Below are positions 1 through 10,456 of a DNA stretch of 64,000 nt, piece by piece. Positions within the stretch are counted from its first letter, which is position 1; each line of letters opens with the position of its first letter. The notes below the pieces were generated by a model. That model was not told where the DNA came from and did no database searches. It saw only the letters and a list, made by a program, of their open reading frames with translations. Source of the DNA: Dysidea avara (Eukaryota > Porifera > Demospongiae > Dictyoceratida > Dysideidae); NCBI RefSeq assembly GCF_963678975.1, contig NC_089272.1, positions 44,149,391-44,213,390 of the forward strand, given 5' to 3'. A program made the position numbers and the translations under genes.

Positions 1-137
1 CTGCTCACTGCACGGGATCCAGGGAATATTTGAACAACAGGTATCATGTGCAAGCAGAACAGAAATAAAATTGCAGGTGCTTTTGTGTTTAACATAGTGC
101 CTCGTATAGTACAATGAATGGCTTGATTGCGGTGGAC

Positions 138-457
138 CAGGGGCGGATACAGGGGGGGTCAAAGGGGGCTCTTGACCCCCCCCCCCCCTCCCTCCTCCCC
201 TCCAAAATTTTTTAGTATACCAAGATCAAGATACTCTAATAGAGCAGTCACTCTAATAAAGCAGTCACAGCATTAGAACAGTGTGTAGTGAGCTATTTAA
301 GGATTTTTATGTACTTTATCAGCTATAAATACATGGTTGGTGAGGTGGGCAGCTATTGTCAGCTGATTGTGGCTTGGTCTCACCATATCAAACCAGAGAC
401 AATGTAGTGCTTCAGTTCATTTTTGACCCCCTTTCTATAAGTCTGGATCCACCCCTG
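138..457. mobile_element. hAT-type MITE with 8-bp TSD
   Basis: The element begins CAGGGGCGGATACAG and ends CTGGATCCACCCCTG, which are imperfect inverted repeats. The 8 bp CGGTGGAC lie directly on both sides (130-137 and 458-465), as expected of hAT insertion. The interior has G/C runs and the dispersed 29-bp motif (224-250) followed by a partial second copy. It has no coding capacity. The same termini recur, more decayed, at 6151 and 7606. Confidence 0.85.
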
Positions 458-734
458 CGGTGGACTGGTGATGCCACACCCCAGAGTGATATTGCATGAT
501 GGTTGTATGGCCTCTCGTATGGAGGTATGTATTTCTGTGTGTATATAACTTTGGCTGATTGGCTACTAGTACTTGGCCCAAAAGGTGGGGGGGCAAAAAC
601 ATGCTTTTGAAAATAGTGTGGGGACCCTGGCCCCCGGTTTCGATGCCCTTGGACACATTCATAGTGATGAGTAGTCTGGCTACACCTGCCCCATTACATA
701 GAGTAAGGGTGGGCGCCGCCAGACTAATATAAGC
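458..734. other. Non-coding spacer with a small TIR remnant
   Basis: No gene is seen. At 672-726 a 55-bp stretch is bounded by TAGTCTGGC and GCCAGACTA and contains GGGCGCCGCC. A related GGGCGCCGCGAGACTA block lies near 12577-12593. It is probably a remnant of a short TIR element. Confidence 0.4.
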
Positions 735-1968
735 GATGAGCAAGTGAATCACTATTTTGCCTCAAGCTTGTAACTTATACTGAGCATAATGTATGGCATT
801 GCTATCAGGTGGTTACCAATGCACCTGACAATGTCATACATATTTAAACTGTAAGCTCACTGGTTATGTACACATGTGGCAAGGTTGAGGACAAGGTTGA
901 GATTCTATGATGAGCATGACTGAATCTCTGCTTTGTGCTGTTGCAGTTTCACCGTAAATTCTTACCGGTGAAACAACATAATCAAATGGTTAGGACAGTG
1001 GCTTGTATGCCCCATGATGCTGGCCGGTTCATGCTGTTGCAGTTTCTTGCACTACTTACCATGACTATAACTGGTTATTATGGAACTTTGAGACAGTTTC
1101 TATCCGTGTTAACCTCCTGCAAGTTACTAGTCTTGTCCAAGGTGGATTTGTCCGCACATACTCAAGTGTTTAGGATACTTTCCCCAGCAGATTCAAGCCT
1201 AACAGAGCTCTATATGACATGCTTAATATAATGCTGCAGAAATGTTCATTTGATATTTAGCTTTTATTTCTCTTGTAATGCTGTGTACCCCCGGACACTA
1301 AACAAGACTATGGGACTGGCCATAATTGACGCAGTAATTATAAGATACATGAATTATAGTTTAGCTTTTTTCATTGTACCAGTGATAGACATGATGTCAT
1401 GCACTCATCCAGTATTTTCTATAACACAAACTGAGTACGTATGCAACAAAATTTAATATTTTATCTTCAAATGTTTAGTAAAACACTTGTTCGTATTCTC
1501 CCTATTGTGTTGTGCGTATTGTCAATCTTATATCAATTGCTTTATTTTACAGATTATTAAAACAAGATGCCATAGAACTTGCCAGCTTGAGCAATCTTAG
1601 TGTAAGTATATTTTGTTTGTGATCTTACAATAGACCATATGCAATCTTGGGGGCATGGTTTTGTAGTATTGATGCAAGAATATTATAGGGATGGGCAATT
1701 ATCCATTTATCGTGATAATCATGATTATTTAGTTGGCAATCGTCTAATTTTCATTAACTAGTGATAATTAAAATTGGCAATTATCACACAATAATCGATC
1801 ATCTTAAATATTTTTGCCGTTTAGTTGAATATTTTAGGGTTTTTAGTTATAGTGGTTAAATGTACAATAATTGTGATAATGGCTCATGATAATAATCGTA
1901 CGACAGAAATGTCGGTACCCTCCCATCCCTAGAATACTATAGTCAAACTTCTCAGATGTTCCCTTAAG
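735..1968 (+). repeat. Left arm of a large inverted repeat
   Basis: From GATGAGCAAGTGAATCAC to about GAATACTATAG...GATGTTCC, this block matches the reverse complement of 10457-12215 at high identity (roughly 1 kb once insertions are removed). Both arms contain the same 98-aa open frame (left 935-1231). The few differences between those frames change the amino acid, which argues against coding. The spacer between the arms is ~8.5 kb. No TSD was found outside the arms, so it may be either the ends of a very large foldback transposon or an inverted duplication. Confidence 0.75.
1686..1931. mobile_element. hAT-type MITE (TAGGGATGGG ends)
   Basis: The 246-bp element starts TAGGGATGGGCAAT and ends CCCATCCCTA. 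It is flanked by GAATATTA (1678-1685) and GAATACTA (1932-1939), an 8-bp duplication with one mismatch. The other arm of the large inverted repeat lacks it (GCAAGAATACTATAG around 10480), giving an empty site. The interior is an AT-rich run of TGATAAT and ATTATCA. Confidence 0.8.
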
Positions 1969-3331
1969 ATATTTTATAGCTACAAATACAGATTATTGTA
2001 CACAAGTTAGTACTAATTTAATTCCCTACCCCAGGAATTAATAAACCCAGGACCAAAGACCTGCAGGGATCCAGAAATTTTATATGTTTCCTAGTGTTTA
2101 TGTATTCTATTGTATTAGATACCTCTGCAAGTCACAGTGTCTCATCTTACATAGTCATAGCACTTCTGGACCATGCATCACATGACGTCTATCATCAGGT
2201 CTGGACTGGCTGCTTACTGGTTACAGCTGGCTTTCTGTATGACAAGTACACTAGTGTTGCTTAACTGGAGAAATTTTGTGTAACAATTTTTCCAGGAAAC
2301 ATTTTCAGTGAAAGGGTGACTGCTGGCAAGAGCTGCTGGTTACACAAGCAGTTTGACAAAATTATAATAGCCTTGTGTGCTTCATGTGGTGCATGAGAAG
2401 TTAAACTTCTAGTATTTATTAATATTAATGGTGCGTATGGTACCTGGAGGTGTGAAAATGAGCACCCATCAGAATGGCCTATGCTAAGCAGTCCAAACCC
2501 TCTTTCATATAGGCATTAAATGCTAGGGATTGTGTGAGGCACCATGATATAGAATAAGTGATCTGGCCATGCAAGATGGGATGCTGTGACTTGTAGAGGT
2601 AACAGGCATGAATATTGTGAAGTACCAATTGAGTTCACTTCCAGGTCGACTGCTTATACTACCTCATATTATTTACACATTACCTATCACAATAAGAATT
2701 ATTATTGTTTAATTTATTGTTAGCATTTATATTCCAGGAAGTGAGAAGTCTATGTGATATATGATGATGGCCTGGAAGTCAGTCCACTCGCTTCAGCAGT
2801 GATAAGCCCCCTGCCTATATTATGGTGAAGAGCCTTAGATGATCTGTAGATGTCCTTATACCAAGAAGCTTAAGATGGCAATCGACTTAATTGTGAATTA
2901 GCCAATTTCGACATGTAACCGACAATTCCTTTGTAGCATATCTAAGTGTGTATTACATGTGTTTATATATAATATACTGCAATGTAAGGAGTGAAAAAAC
3001 ATAATGAAGTGTCCATTTATATGTTGGTATTATTGTTCACTTGTATTGTACAGAAGTGTTTGTGGAGCCATCTAGGGACTTGCAATCGTTGTTTGCAACA
3101 CACACTTGAATGTTGCAGTAATATTTACACAGTCAGACGTTTTGTGCTCCAAGTATGAAACTTACACATCTGGTGGATATACATGTACTGATAGTACATT
3201 TGATAAACTTGTCTTACCACTATTTCATTTATTGTGTTGCAAGCCTTGATTTGCATCATTTTGAAAGAACCATTGCATCACATCAGTGAGTGTTATGAAG
3301 ATGATATTGACTATAGAGCTGAAACAAATAT
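1969..3331. other. Intergenic, no gene recognised
   Basis: AT-rich sequence with only short chance frames and no motif, repeat pair or RNA gene that can be supported. Confidence 0.5.
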
Positions 3332-3339
3332 TCTGTATA

Positions 3340-5847
3340 TAGGCCCCGGCCGATTATGCCGGCATAATTTAAAGCATAATAGGCAGGCAAAAGCATCGAG
3401 CATAATGCTGGCATAATAGGCAAAATACACAAGCATATTGTTGTTTAATTTTACCAAACCTAGGCCATTCCATCATTCTTTGAGTTCCAGCTCGAGTTCC
3501 TGCAAACAACGATCTCTCGAACACTCTTCTAGAAGATCCAGCCATTAAGTAGCGCCTTAATACTAATAACTATAATTATTACAGAGTGGCGCTATAAATA
3601 AAGTGCCATGGCAGCTGGTGAAGGTGTACTAGCACAACTCAGTGAAGCGTCGTCTGCATCGAGTGATGAACAGGACAGTGATGTCGATGATCATGATACA
3701 GTTAGTTTAATATCTTCTACCTCGGGGACGTCTAAGACAACATCGCTAAGTGAATGTCATGGGGAAAGTAGGAGTACCTCTGCTACTGATAACGCTTTAA
3801 AGAGAGCTCCATCATCTCTTCTCTCAGTATTACAGCAAGCTAAAACATCAGATTTAAGTCGAAAAAGAGCAATTCGCAATAATCCACCTAAGGGAAAGAA
3901 AAGAAAAGTATCTACTGGCACTGGTTCATCTGCATCAACTTCAATGAAATCAGTGACCCCAAGAGATAGGTGCAATCGATTCCCGAAAGAGTACTTGACT
4001 GTGTCTGGTGGAAAGCTCTTTTGTGGATGTTGTAGAGAGGAGGTGTCAATGAAGCTTAGCAGTATAAAGCATCACATTGATTCCAATAAGCACAAAGTGA
4101 ACAAGGAGAAAGAAGCCAAGAGAGTATGCGGTGACAAAACTTTAGCCCAGCAGTTGCAAGCATATGAAAGTGAAACTCATCCTAGAGGTGAAACTCTATC
4201 TGAATCGCACAAACTGTACAGAATAAAAGTAGTGACAGCTTTTTTGAAATCAGGAATACCACTTCAAAAGGTTGGCGGACTGAAAGAAGTTTTGGAGATT
4301 GGTGGATACAGGCTGACAGATGAAAGAGGTATGCGTGACCTAATACCATTTGTTCGTACTAATGAAGGGAATAAGATCAAGGAAGAGCTTTCAGGGAAAT
4401 TTGTTTCCATAATTTTTGATGGCACTACCAGGCTTGGGGAGGCTTTTGCTATTGTACTACGGTTTATTTTAGCAGACAAAATTGTGCAAAGGTTGGTAAA
4501 GCTACAAATACTTGCAAAGCCAATGAATGGTGAGGAACTAGCTCGTGAGGTTATTAGTATTTTACAAGTTACGTATGGAGTAAAGTCAGATCAGCTCTTG
4601 GCATGCATGCATGACCGCGCATCTGTTAATGGTGCAGCCATGAGAACAATAAACGTAGTCTTTCCCTCACTTGTTGATATAGGATGCTACTCTCATACCA
4701 TTGATTTGGCAGGAGATAAGTTTGATGTTCCAGTACTTGATGAATTTTTTCGACTGTGGGTCAGTTTGTTTGCTCACAGTTCACGGGCAAAAGTTGACTG
4801 GCGGACAACAACTGGGATTTCAATTAAGTCTCATAGTTGCACAAGGTGGTGGAGCAAATGGGAAGTGCTGCACCAAGTTTTCAAATATTTCGGTGATATT
4901 GTCTCATTTTTACGAAATACAGAAGCATCACCTGCAACTACAGTCAAATTACTGCAGTTGTTTTCTGACAGGCAAAAGCATGAGTATCTGCAGCTTGAAC
5001 TAGCAGTAGTTATTGATGCAGGTGAACCATTTGTCAAGGCTACGTATAGCCTAGAGGGAGACGGGGCTTTGGCATTCAAATGCTATGAAATATATACCAA
5101 ACTGCTTAGTGCTATAGAATTACAGCACTATCCCAATCTCTCTGCTGTGGCAAAAAGGTTGACAGGCAGTGTGCATTCCTTGCTTGACAGGTTTATGAAG
5201 TATGGGAAAGATAGGGTTACACCTGTTGTGAAGTATTTTAAATCTAAATTTTCAAATGAACTGTCTAAGAGTCTATCAATTTTTAAAGCTGCACGAGTCT
5301 TTGCTCCATCAAAAGTGAAAGAAGTGGCACCAGATGTTAGCATTGTTAATTCATTATCAGAAATAACCTTTTTGAACAACAAAACAACATTAGACAATCT
5401 CAAGTCTGAACTCCCGCAGTACATTGCGGTATCTGCAGATACATCGCCAGAAGTAGATGTCATGTCCTGGTGGGCTGAACATTCACAGGAGTTACCGCAC
5501 TGGTCATCCGCTGCAATGATGGTTGCTCTTATACAGCCTTCATCAGGTGCTGTTGAAAGAGTATTCTCAATTTTAACAAACACTTTCAATGCACAGCAAG
5601 AGAGTTCCCTTCAAGATTATATTGAAGCATCCCTCATGCTGCAATATAACTATTAGTGACACTATCAGTGCATGTAAAAAACAATCAGTAATTATACTAA
5701 AACAATATACATGAATGTTATGTACTGTACTTGTAATGTAGCATAATAAGAAATGATGAGCATAATTTTGAGCATAATGGGCTATACTTTTGAGCAGTGC
5801 TCAAAAGCATAATGGGCAAATTTTTGAGCATAATAGGCCGGGGCCTA
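3340..5847 (+). mobile_element. Complete autonomous hAT transposon
   Basis: This is a 2,508-bp element. Its ends TAGGCCCCGGCC and GGCCGGGGCCTA are perfect 12-bp inverted repeats. TCTGTATA is duplicated exactly on both sides (3332-3339 and 5848-5855). Both subterminal regions carry about five copies of GCATAAT or its complement, often extended to GCATAATAGGC, which are candidate transposase-binding sites. It contains one uninterrupted transposase frame. Perfect TIRs, perfect TSD and an open frame suggest recent, perhaps current, activity. A decayed relative of its right end lies at about 62083. Confidence 0.95.
3608..5656 (+). CDS. hAT family transposase (682 aa)
   Basis: This single-exon gene codes for the enzyme that cuts and reinserts the surrounding element, acting in the nucleus. 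The N-terminus (1-80) is Ser/Asp-rich. Residues 85-102 form a basic bipartite nuclear localisation signal (RKRAIR...KGKKRK). Residues 139-162 (FCGCC...HH...NKH) fit a BED-like zinc finger that would bind TIR DNA. The RNase-H-like core shows D271 in FDGTT, D336 in HDRASVN, an SHT motif at 362-364 and TRW at 412-414. The C-terminal hATC dimerisation region holds SGAVERVFS, with E650 as the likely third catalytic acid (inferred from family pattern). The start ATG lies in GCCATGG, a good Kozak context. Length is normal for hAT enzymes. No stops or frameshifts are seen. Confidence 0.95.
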   Translation: MAAGEGVLAQLSEASSASSDEQDSDVDDHDTVSLISSTSGTSKTTSLSECHGESRSTSATDNALKRAPSSLLSVLQQAKTSDLSRKRAIRNNPPKGKKRKVSTGTGSSASTSMKSVTPRDRCNRFPKEYLTVSGGKLFCGCCREEVSMKLSSIKHHIDSNKHKVNKEKEAKRVCGDKTLAQQLQAYESETHPRGETLSESHKLYRIKVVTAFLKSGIPLQKVGGLKEVLEIGGYRLTDERGMRDLIPFVRTNEGNKIKEELSGKFVSIIFDGTTRLGEAFAIVLRFILADKIVQRLVKLQILAKPMNGEELAREVISILQVTYGVKSDQLLACMHDRASVNGAAMRTINVVFPSLVDIGCYSHTIDLAGDKFDVPVLDEFFRLWVSLFAHSSRAKVDWRTTTGISIKSHSCTRWWSKWEVLHQVFKYFGDIVSFLRNTEASPATTVKLLQLFSDRQKHEYLQLELAVVIDAGEPFVKATYSLEGDGALAFKCYEIYTKLLSAIELQHYPNLSAVAKRLTGSVHSLLDRFMKYGKDRVTPVVKYFKSKFSNELSKSLSIFKAARVFAPSKVKEVAPDVSIVNSLSEITFLNNKTTLDNLKSELPQYIAVSADTSPEVDVMSWWAEHSQELPHWSSAAMMVALIQPSSGAVERVFSILTNTFNAQQESSLQDYIEASLMLQYNY

Positions 5848-6150
5848 TCTGTATACCAGTGTGTGGCAATGACCATAATACAACAAGACATCGAGATTGG
5901 GAGAATGGGCTGTAGCCTTGTGATCTGACCCTTAATCTGTCGTGTGAGATCACATGATCCTCCGAGATTGAATCATGGTAAATGTGTACCTCAACACCTA
6001 TGATAAAGCTCAGGCTGGTATATTTGGTGGTATGCCAATTTACCCCACACCAGATGTCCTATGTGATCCCTCCTAACTGATATGCTATAACGCAGCCCAT
6101 ATCCTACTAACCAGCCGTTGTTTGGTACTATGGACCTTTGGTGGGATAAA

Positions 6151-6525
6151 CAGGGGCGGATCCAGGAGCCAGCAAGGGGAGGGGCACAAACAGGCTAAGA
6201 TGGTTGTGGAGTCTTAAAAGCTGTTAAAAGGCTCCAAACGTCTTAAACAACAGCAATACGATAATTAATTTTAGAGGCGCTTAGTACGCACGAAGGTGCA
6301 GGGTAACAATTTAACAGCTAGTTTTACATTGTTTTACTTCAGTTTCAGGTGAAATTGTAATAAGTGCTAGTAAAATGTGCATACTTTCATGAGTTACATA
6401 GCTAAACTTATGTTGGCCTGACAAAGTTTAGTATTTTAATCACAAGTATGGCTGGCTCTTCCTGGGTCTTCCACTAGGAGGGGGGGGGCATTTGCCCCAA
6501 ATGCCCCATCCTGGATCCGCCATTG
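6151..6525. mobile_element. hAT-type MITE, degraded
   Basis: The element starts CAGGGGCGGATCCAG and ends CTGGATCCGCCATTG, matching the termini of the 138-457 element with substitutions at the right end. GGGATAAA lies to the left and ATAAAGTT to the right, so only part of a TSD can be recognised. The interior has G-rich and C-rich blocks next to each end and no coding frame. Confidence 0.7.
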
Positions 6526-7445
6526 ATAAAGTTTCCAGCACTGCAAACAATTAGTGATAATGCTGCTCTTTTACTGCCCTGCTATAGCATAGAATGATCT
6601 AGAACAGGCAGGCTGTTACATATGGTACTGCCCCAAACCTGTTGATACCTTCTAATGAATACCGCAATGCATAGTGATCAAGCTAACCCTACTGTTGAGA
6701 TATTTACTGAATAGTGCATAGTGTTCAACGTTAGTTCCCATCTATTAATGTTATTATGGCCACCTTCAAGTTAACCTTCAATTAAACTTATAATATGCAA
6801 CAGATCTGAACAAGTGATAAAAATATACACAACTCAATCAATATGACAAACAAAACTTAGTTACAGAATAAGTTAGAATACACACTATTATAAACCAATT
6901 GCATTGTGTGTGGTGTTTTCCCATAATCTCCAGAACACCTATGTATCAAGATGACAATTGCTAATAATCATAGAAATAAAAGACCACTAAACATGTCACA
7001 GAAATTGGACAATCAAATCAGCAAATGAAGCCAAAATCTCACTAGCCAAATCAACACTATTGCAGAACTTCCCAGAAACATTTTAGGTCACTCTGAAACC
7101 ACGCTAATTTTCCAGTGACATTGTAAGGCAGAAAAGCGACAATCTACATCATTCTTACAATAGCACTGAATGAACTGAGCAAATGACAATGCTCAATTGA
7201 TGATTTGATATCCATGTGGTACAGTATATACACAGATGACAATAGACTTACCTCAGCAGTATGCACATGACTCCAATGAATAAACATCTGTGTGCCACTA
7301 GCACCTATTATAAAGAGGAACATTCATCACTTGTGACAGCAGTTGCTGGTCTTAACTAAAAGTCAACACAATAAATTATGAAGGTGATTTGTGACGTGTC
7401 TGTTGTTGGAAGCTTTAAATATGGGACACCTTCTAATGATTGATG
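6526..7445. other. Intergenic, no gene recognised
   Basis: AT-rich sequence. No open frame of interest, TIR pair or tandem repeat is seen. Confidence 0.5.
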
Positions 7446-7453
7446 GTACACAC

Positions 7454-8534
7454 CAACGTTGAAACCGGGTCACTACTGCTGACCCGGATGACCCACTGAC
7501 CCGGATTAATTAAAGCCGAGGTGTGCGATAAGAGCTATGTTTCAGCTAGGGCTAGTCTCGAGCGAGCGAGACTACGTTTTGAGCATTCGATTCGTGTTGA
7601 GTAAACAGGGGCGGATCCAGACTTTACAATGGATGAATTTCATAATAACTAAAGTTGCCCCTAGCAACCTGAAGTTTACAATATTTGTAGGGGTAAATGT
7701 CTATAGTAACATCTCCAAATTTTAAAAGGATAGCATATATATAGGTCATGAAATATAACATTTTAAAGTTTGTCATTTTTCCATACATTGTCTATGAGAA
7801 GGGGCAACAGTTGCCCACATAAATAGTGTGTGGGAAAACAACAAATTCAATTAATGTCATTTCTCAATGTAACATTATTTGTAGCTGTGAATCTCACAAT
7901 TAACCTCTCCAAATTTTAAAATGATGGAGTATATAGATCATGAGATATGACATTTTGAAATTTGTGGTTTCCTCATACATTATCCATGTGATTGCCCAGA
8001 AGGGGCAACTGTTACCCCCTCCCATAGATAATGTATGGGAAAACTGCAAACCTTAAAATGTCATATCTCATGGCCTATATATGCTACCCTTTTAAAAATT
8101 GGAGATGTTACTTTTGACATTCACACCTACAAAATAATGTAAATTCAGGTTGCTAGGGGCAACAGTTTAAAATTCCTTACTATGAAATTCATCTATTGCA
8201 ACTTCAGCCTAACTGTAGGTTGAAGACCAAAAAAAAAAAGGTCATCACCTACTAACAATAGCTACCCCTCACCATAGATACCCTCAGTTTCGTACTATAT
8301 ACTGCACTTACTAATAAATGAGTGTGGCTGAGCGTATGTTTGTAACGCAATAAGTGGGCGTGGCTCATGAAAGAGCTACGCGATAGCGTTTATAAGTTTC
8401 CACATCGTCAAACAAACAATTTCGTTTCTCACGTGATCCAATCCGGGTCAGATCCGGATAATTTGTAAACCGGGTCAGACCCGGATAGCCCGGAGAAAAT
8501 GTGACCCAGTTGACCCGACCCGGTTTCAACGCTG
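7454..8534. mobile_element. hAT-type element with GTACACAC TSD
   Basis: The ends are CAACGTTGAAACCGGGTC (left) and the complement of CAGCGTTGAAACCGGGTC (right), an 18-bp TIR with one mismatch. GTACACAC is duplicated exactly at 7446-7453 and 8535-8542. Several GACCCGGAT or ATCCGGGTC repeats sit just inside both ends. There is no transposase. A foldback repeat (7606-8215) has inserted inside it. Confidence 0.85.
7606..8215. repeat. Nested foldback element
   Basis: It starts with CAGGGGCGGATCCAG. Long imperfect inverted arms follow: GATGAATTTCAT near 7632 pairs with ATGAAATTCATC near 8182, and GTTGCCCCTAGCAACCTG near 7660 pairs with CAGGTTGCTAGGGGCAAC near 8146. The centre has further GGGGCAAC/GTTGCCC inversions. 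The right terminal repeat is decayed and no TSD is evident. It would fold into a hairpin of about 600 bp if transcribed. Confidence 0.65.
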
Positions 8535-8542
8535 GTACACAC

Positions 8543-9344
8543 CATAGTCCCTTCTTAATATTTCATCGCAATGGATAATGGATATCCTACCATGTTTAAT
8601 ATAGTAGACGATAGTAACAAATTATTATTTGTTGTATGTTGTGAATGGCTAAATGTATCACTCATTTCTACATATGTTAATATACCTTGTAGTAGATACT
8701 ATGCTGCTACGTAGAACAAAAAATATTTGACAACTCACAACCAAGGTTATAACAAGTAGCTCCACTAATGACTGCACCAAATTAAAGCAGTAAATGTTCC
8801 TCACTATTTTTATATTAGTAGTGCAAAATAATTATATCCATTCGATGAATCACTGAGTTTCAGGGGCTAGCTGGACAATCGTTGCTGGTGTTCAGGTAGC
8901 AAGCTCGGTAATGGCTGTACCCATCCAGGTGCACCCATAATTAATACAGACTAAAAAATATACACCTTCTATCTCTTTGGAGCATCTTTCAACAATAGTA
9001 TCATAAAAAATCAAATATACTTGAATTTACCAAGATTCCTCTGTCAATTTAGTAAACTTCTATGTAATGCTCAGCACCACATGATTCTATATTTGGGTGG
9101 TTGAAAGTCAAAACAATGTGCTATAATTTGGTGAAACTGCTCAGTACTGGACGTGTAAAGTAATTGTTAAGGAATATTAAGGAGGATTGTTGTTTACTCA
9201 ACTTCTCAATGTTGGTTATGAAGTACGCTAAAATGCTCAGTGTGTGTGAGTAGAAAATACAGAAGAGTGAAGACGAAGTACGATATTGGGGCTGGAGGCT
9301 AAGTTAGTCCATCTAAGCTTCTGTACTATTTGTGCAGTAGTATC
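8543..9344. other. Intergenic, no gene recognised
   Basis: No supported feature in this AT-rich stretch. Confidence 0.5.
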
Positions 9345-9348
9345 TTAA

Positions 9349-9948
9349 CCCTTAAACCCTCAGAAAACTTTTTGGAAATGCATGTTTACACAGTATGGAC
9401 ATGCATGGCGACACTAGGTGGGGTAACTTAATTCTTATAGCCTACAAATACACATAGATTAAAAGTGTGTTTACTGGGTAAGGTTAAATGAACACTGTAA
9501 CTACATTGGCTTACTTGTTATGAAGCGGTGAACAGCGACGAGTCATGTCTCCGTGTTTCTAAATTCTTGTCTCGTGTTTAATTTCGATTGTGGGTTTACT
9601 CACATGAGTCATATACGGCCTGATGCAGAATTTCACGAAGAGTTGAAAATGAAAGTTGTTGCAAAGCGATAGGATTAACTACCATCGAGTTATTGACCAT
9701 TTTATAAAGGTATGTAAAGGGTTTGCGTGTTTCCTTACTGAAAAGTTATTTTCACGACTAGTTTTGGCTTCACCATTTAGTGTTAGGGTAAAACCCTTGA
9801 TATCATTTTGATCCTTGCTACATCATGAGTAGAATGACATAAATTGCATAGCCATAGGAGGGACGCTTCGAAAGTTACAACACTTTGTGCAAAGCATGTG
9901 TATTTATTAAGTGTAAATCCAGTTTTCTGGATTATGCGGGTTTAAGGG
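9349..9948. mobile_element. piggyBac-like MITE (TTAA flanks)
   Basis: This 600-bp element has ends CCCTTAAACCC and GGGTTTAAGGG and is flanked by TTAA on both sides (9345-9348 and 9949-9952). TTAA duplication with CCC-starting ends is the piggyBac pattern. A second inverted block, CAGAAAAC/GTTTTCTGG, lies just inside. No transposase is present. Confidence 0.7.
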
Positions 9949-9952
9949 TTAA

Positions 9953-10456
9953 GCTGTACAAACAGCAGTGTAGTAGCTAGCTAGGCATACCTTCTTTTAA
10001 AGCAAATCTGTAATGAAGAGTCCACAGAGATGGGCTTGTTAAAGGGGACAACCAGATCTTGTGCCCGGGTAATTCAGAAAGCTAGCTACACCCCGGTGTG
10101 TTTTGTTACATATCTCTACACAGTGACATAGCTAACAATGGCTATAGGCGAGGAAAAAAACTTGGACTATTTGCCAAATTCACCTACATTTTACACTGCC
10201 TAAGTTATTTACTGTACGGTAGCTTTCAGACCTTCCCCTCTAGGATTGTGATGACCGACAGTTTAGGCCTTGCTTAAAAGGTGGTACAAATGTGAATGTA
10301 TGTTGGTGGTGGGATAGGGGGCTTAAATCAATCTCCTTACTGAGGACACTGTATTTGCTGTTATAGACTATGTGCAATCTAGAGCATAGTCTCATATATT
10401 CCTGACAGCAAGAAATTCTATACTGGGAAAATTTTAAATGCTCATACTCTTGATCA
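9953..10456. other. Intergenic, no gene recognised
   Basis: No coding frame or repeat that can be supported. Confidence 0.45.

Noticed and set aside
935-1456. 98-aa and 68-aa frames conserved between the inverted repeat arms
   Set aside because: The few differences between arms are mostly amino-acid changing and there is no known domain; conservation follows from the recent DNA duplication.
3593-3600. TATAAATA as the promoter of the hAT transposase
   Set aside because: It lies only 8 bp before the start codon, too close for a normal TATA box used by this ATG.
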